From Streptomyces aurantiacus (GTDB taxonomy: Bacteria > Actinomycetota > Actinomycetes > Streptomycetales > Streptomycetaceae), in NCBI RefSeq assembly GCF_001418335.1, contig NZ_LIPP01000037.1, positions 1 through 40,880 of the forward strand: 40,880 bases of DNA. The letters run 5' to 3'. A program made the translations under genes and the position numbers. How positions within the stretch are numbered: the first letter of the stretch is position 1; each line of letters opens with the position of its first letter. Below the pieces are notes generated by a model. That model saw nothing but the letters and a program-made list of their open reading frames with translations. It ran no database searches and had not been told where the DNA came from. Positions 39,001 to 40,880 of the stretch are shown piece by piece.

Positions 39001-39441
39001 TCAGTTGGCGGCCGCGGAGGCGGACGCGGACGGGGCGGAGACGGAGGCGGAGGCGGAGGCGGGTGCGGCGCCGGTGGGCACGGCGCCCGTGGCGGCACCC
39101 GAGGGCGGGGCGCCGGTGGGGCGCGCGGGCGGACTGCCGGTGCCGCCCTGCGGCTGGACACCGCCGCCAGGGCCGGAGTTCTGGCCGCCGTTCGGGCCGC
39201 CGCCCCCGAAGGGCAGCAGCGACGACGGGGTGAGCGAGGGGCCCCAGCCCATGAACGCCATGCCGAGCACGACCGCGTACCCGATACAGACGACGCCGAG
39301 GAGGAGGCCGATCCGGCGCAGCAACTTGGCCCTGCGCCCGGAGGTGTCAACGAACACGGGACCGTCTACGGACCCGTTGCCACGTTTGCGGCGGCGGCCG
39401 CGCACAGCGGCGCGGGATTCGATGGCAGGCTCGGGATGCAT
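39001..39441 (-). CDS. Small single-pass membrane protein of the polysaccharide cassette
   Basis: 146 aa, function not recognised. A basic cytoplasmic N-terminus (RGRRRKRG, then SGRRAKLLRR) precedes one hydrophobic segment (IGLLLGVVCIGYAVVLGMAF, about 44-63). An extracellular Gly/Pro/Ser/Ala-rich low-complexity tail follows (QNSGPGGGVQPQGG, then ASASVSAPSASA), resembling a wall-spanning linker. It lies 19 bp upstream of the deacetylase/synthase gene, so it is probably co-transcribed and may be an accessory protein of the synthase (inference). The ATG at 39441 has TAATAT (39449-39454) 7 nt upstream, pointing to a leaderless transcript that would begin the cassette. Confidence 0.75.
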   Translation of the reverse strand: MHPEPAIESRAAVRGRRRKRGNGSVDGPVFVDTSGRRAKLLRRIGLLLGVVCIGYAVVLGMAFMGWGPSLTPSSLLPFGGGGPNGGQNSGPGGGVQPQGGTGSPPARPTGAPPSGAATGAVPTGAAPASASASVSAPSASASAAAN

Positions 39442-39448
39442 TCCCCGG

Positions 39449-39454
39449 ATATTA
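39449..39454 (-). promoter_or_regulatory. Probable -10 element of the polysaccharide cassette (leaderless)
   Basis: TAATAT on the minus strand, 7 nt before the ATG at 39441. No -35 of good quality is visible upstream. The surrounding DNA is AT-rich relative to the rest of the window. Confidence 0.45.
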
Positions 39455-39540
39455 GGGATCCTTTATGTGTCCGAAACTCTGATTCTGTTGTGAGCGCGCC
39501 ATGAGAAACAGCCGAGTCTGTCTTTTCCCTGAGAGAATCA

Positions 39541-39582
39541 TTGGGCACCGGGCGGGACGAGGATCGCCGCGAAGGTGCCCAA
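39541..39582. repeat. Inverted repeat in the divergent intergenic region
   Basis: TTGGGCACC (39541-39549) and GGTGCCCAA (39574-39582) are perfect 9-bp arms around a 24-bp GC-rich loop. It lies midway between the polysaccharide cassette and the GH18-like gene, flanked by TATATT elements at about 39593 and 39642. It could be an operator or a terminator-like structure. Confidence 0.6.
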
Positions 39583-39691
39583 TGTCCGTATATTCATGCC
39601 CGGTTGATCCCACTTGTCGGGCCATTCCTGTAGATTCCCTGTGTATATTCTGACTTCGTGGAGCGGGGCGACCCGTGAGACATTTTCAGTT

Positions 39692-39712
39692 CGGAAACGC
39701 ACTTTGTTTCCG
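39692..39712 (+). promoter_or_regulatory. Inverted repeat in the leader of the GH18-like gene
   Basis: CGGAAAC-GCACTTT-GTTTCCG, 7-bp perfect arms and a 7-nt AT-rich loop, 45 bp upstream of the start codon. The form fits a dimeric regulator site or an mRNA hairpin. Confidence 0.5.
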
Positions 39713-39757
39713 TCCTGAGACAGATATCACGAAAGCACGAAAGTGGGAGCATGCTCG

Positions 39758-40807
39758 ATGAGGACTTTCCTGAGGCCGGCTGCCGGGCTCTTCTGCGTGA
39801 TCGCCCTGGCCACCGCGGGGTGTTCCTCGGCGACGGACGACTCCTCGGACTCGAACTCGGGCTCGGGTTCCACGAGCCGTCCACAGAGCAGCGCGTCACC
39901 CTCCGGGGGCTCGTCAGGTGCCTCCTCGGGCACCGCGTACGCCCCGTACGTCAGCGCCACCACCGCCTCCGACAACGACTCGGCGGGCTCCCCGTCGACG
40001 TACAACCTGGCCTTCGTCATCGCGGACGGCAGCAGTTGCACGCCGACGTGGAACGGCACGACCGCGATAGGCGACTCGGCGGTGAAGTCCCGTATCTCGG
40101 CGCTGACGGAGTCGGGCTCCACCGTGCGTGTCTCCTTCGGCGGGGCCTCCGGCAAGGAACTCGCCTCGACCTGTGACAGCGCCTCGGAACTGGCCGCTGC
40201 CTACGGGAAGGCCCTCGACGCGGCCGGGGCCACGGAGGCCGACTTCGACGTGGAGGGTGAGCAGTTGACGGACTCCGACTCGGTGGCGCTGCGCTCCGAG
40301 GCGATCGCGTTGCTGCAGAAGGAGCGCGACGACCTGACGGTCACCTTCACGCTGCCCGTCATGCCGTCCGGCCTCGACGACGACGGTGTCGCGCTGCTGG
40401 AGTCCGCCAACGACAAGGGCGTTCAGGTGTCCACGGTCAACGTCATGACCATGAACTACGGCAGCGCGTACGACGAGGACATGGGCGACTACGCGGAAGC
40501 GTCGGCCCAGGCCGCGCACGACCAGTTGGAGAAGACCTTCGGGTTGTCGGACGAGGGGGCGTGGCGGGGGCTCGCGCTCACGTCGATGCTCGGCGTCAAC
40601 GACGTGGACAACGAGACGTTCTCGTTGTCCGACGCGGAGCAGGTCCGTTCCTTCGCGGAGGAGAAGGGGGTCGCGTGGGTGTCGATGTGGTCGACGTTCC
40701 GGGACCAGGCGTGTGAGGGAGACGATGCCTCTTCGGATGACGCGGCGACGAATTGCAGTGGGGTGGAGCAGGGGGCGGGGGATTTCGCGGCGGCGTTCAG
40801 CGGGTGA
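39758..40807 (+). CDS. GH18-like (chitinase-fold) lipoprotein
   Basis: 349 aa exported protein. A signal peptide with lipobox-like TAGC makes Cys22 the likely lipid-modified residue. A Ser/Gly-rich linker (about 23-60) leads to a family-18 glycosidase-like barrel from about 61 to the end. The DxxDxDxE motif appears as EADFDVEGE: Asp162, Asp164 and catalytic-type Glu166 are present, but the first Asp is replaced (Thr159). STVNVMTMNYGS (225-236) is the substrate-binding tyrosine motif, and VSMWSTFRD (308-316) is the barrel's closing tryptophan. Cys94/Cys139 and Cys319/Cys333 may form disulphides. I chose the ATG at 39758 because GGGAG lies 8 nt upstream. It may act on chitin or N-acetylglucosamine polymers, or be a weakly active binder. 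Transcribed away from the polysaccharide cassette. Confidence 0.85.
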   Translation: MRTFLRPAAGLFCVIALATAGCSSATDDSSDSNSGSGSTSRPQSSASPSGGSSGASSGTAYAPYVSATTASDNDSAGSPSTYNLAFVIADGSSCTPTWNGTTAIGDSAVKSRISALTESGSTVRVSFGGASGKELASTCDSASELAAAYGKALDAAGATEADFDVEGEQLTDSDSVALRSEAIALLQKERDDLTVTFTLPVMPSGLDDDGVALLESANDKGVQVSTVNVMTMNYGSAYDEDMGDYAEASAQAAHDQLEKTFGLSDEGAWRGLALTSMLGVNDVDNETFSLSDAEQVRSFAEEKGVAWVSMWSTFRDQACEGDDASSDDAATNCSGVEQGAGDFAAAFSG

Positions 40808-40819
40808 CGGTTGGCTGCG

Positions 40820-40854
40820 CCGCTGCACCCCTCAAAGGCATGGGGTGCGAGCGG
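40820..40854 (+). terminator. Terminator of the GH18-like gene
   Basis: CCGCT-GCACCCC pairs with GGGGTGC-G-AGCGG, a 12-bp stem with one bulged base and a 10-nt loop, 12 nt after the stop codon. Confidence 0.75.
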
Positions 40855-40880
40855 ATTCCCTTTGGCCGCGGGCCGGTGGG

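Overview
The window is a GC-rich actinobacterial chromosome segment, almost certainly from Streptomyces. The evidence is near-universal G/C at third codon positions, GTG starts, many 4-base GTGA/ATGA gene overlaps, a secreted aminopeptidase of the S. griseus type, a c-di-AMP (ydaO-type) riboswitch in front of a LysM/transglycosylase gene, and a 14-gene nuoA-N operon with a Rex-type operator. There is no insertion sequence, prophage, CRISPR array, tRNA or rRNA. The gene order looks like core chromosome.

Layout. 1-1400: a CGNR/ABATE zinc-finger regulator and a VOC (glyoxalase-like) gene diverge from one compact palindromic, apparently leaderless promoter. 1575-2516: secreted M28 aminopeptidase. 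2583-5853 (minus): a LolA-like envelope protein, an ABC ATPase and an ABC-2 permease. 6189-7199 (minus): all-trans polyprenyl diphosphate synthase. 7200-8205: no convincing gene. 8206-9117: riboswitch plus LysM/SLT cell-wall hydrolase. 9171-10010 (minus): Cof-type HAD phosphatase. 10391-11605: fumarylacetoacetase. 11791-13896 (minus): RecQ helicase. 14123-30321 (minus): complete respiratory complex I operon nuoA to nuoN, closed by a strong hairpin after nuoN. 30322-31242: long intergenic region with the Rex operator and degenerate repeats. 31243-32049: secreted NlpC/P60 hydrolase. 32140-33450 (minus): geranylgeranyl-reductase-family flavoprotein. 33626-34604: GNAT acetyltransferase and a small PASTA-domain protein. 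34634-35335 (minus): demethylmenaquinone methyltransferase MenG/UbiE. 35410-39441 (minus): a three-gene surface-polysaccharide cassette (small membrane protein, NodB deacetylase/GT2 synthase fusion, acyltransferase-3). 39758-40807: GH18-like lipoprotein.

How the parts fit. Complex I reduces menaquinone in Streptomyces. Three candidate menaquinone genes bracket the operon: prenyl-chain synthase, side-chain reductase and the final C-methyltransferase. A second theme is the cell surface: riboswitch-controlled transglycosylase, NlpC/P60 hydrolase, LolA-like/ABC module, polysaccharide synthase cassette and GH18-like lipoprotein.

The points most worth a second look are the shared leaderless divergent promoter at 821-842, mosaic codon usage inside nuoF, short tandem duplications spanning the stop codons of three genes, inverted DnaA boxes inside nuoN with another DnaA box just before recQ, and the deacetylase/synthase/acyltransferase cassette. 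I found no clearly new defence or mobile system. All functional calls come from reading translated sequence and motifs, without database searches.
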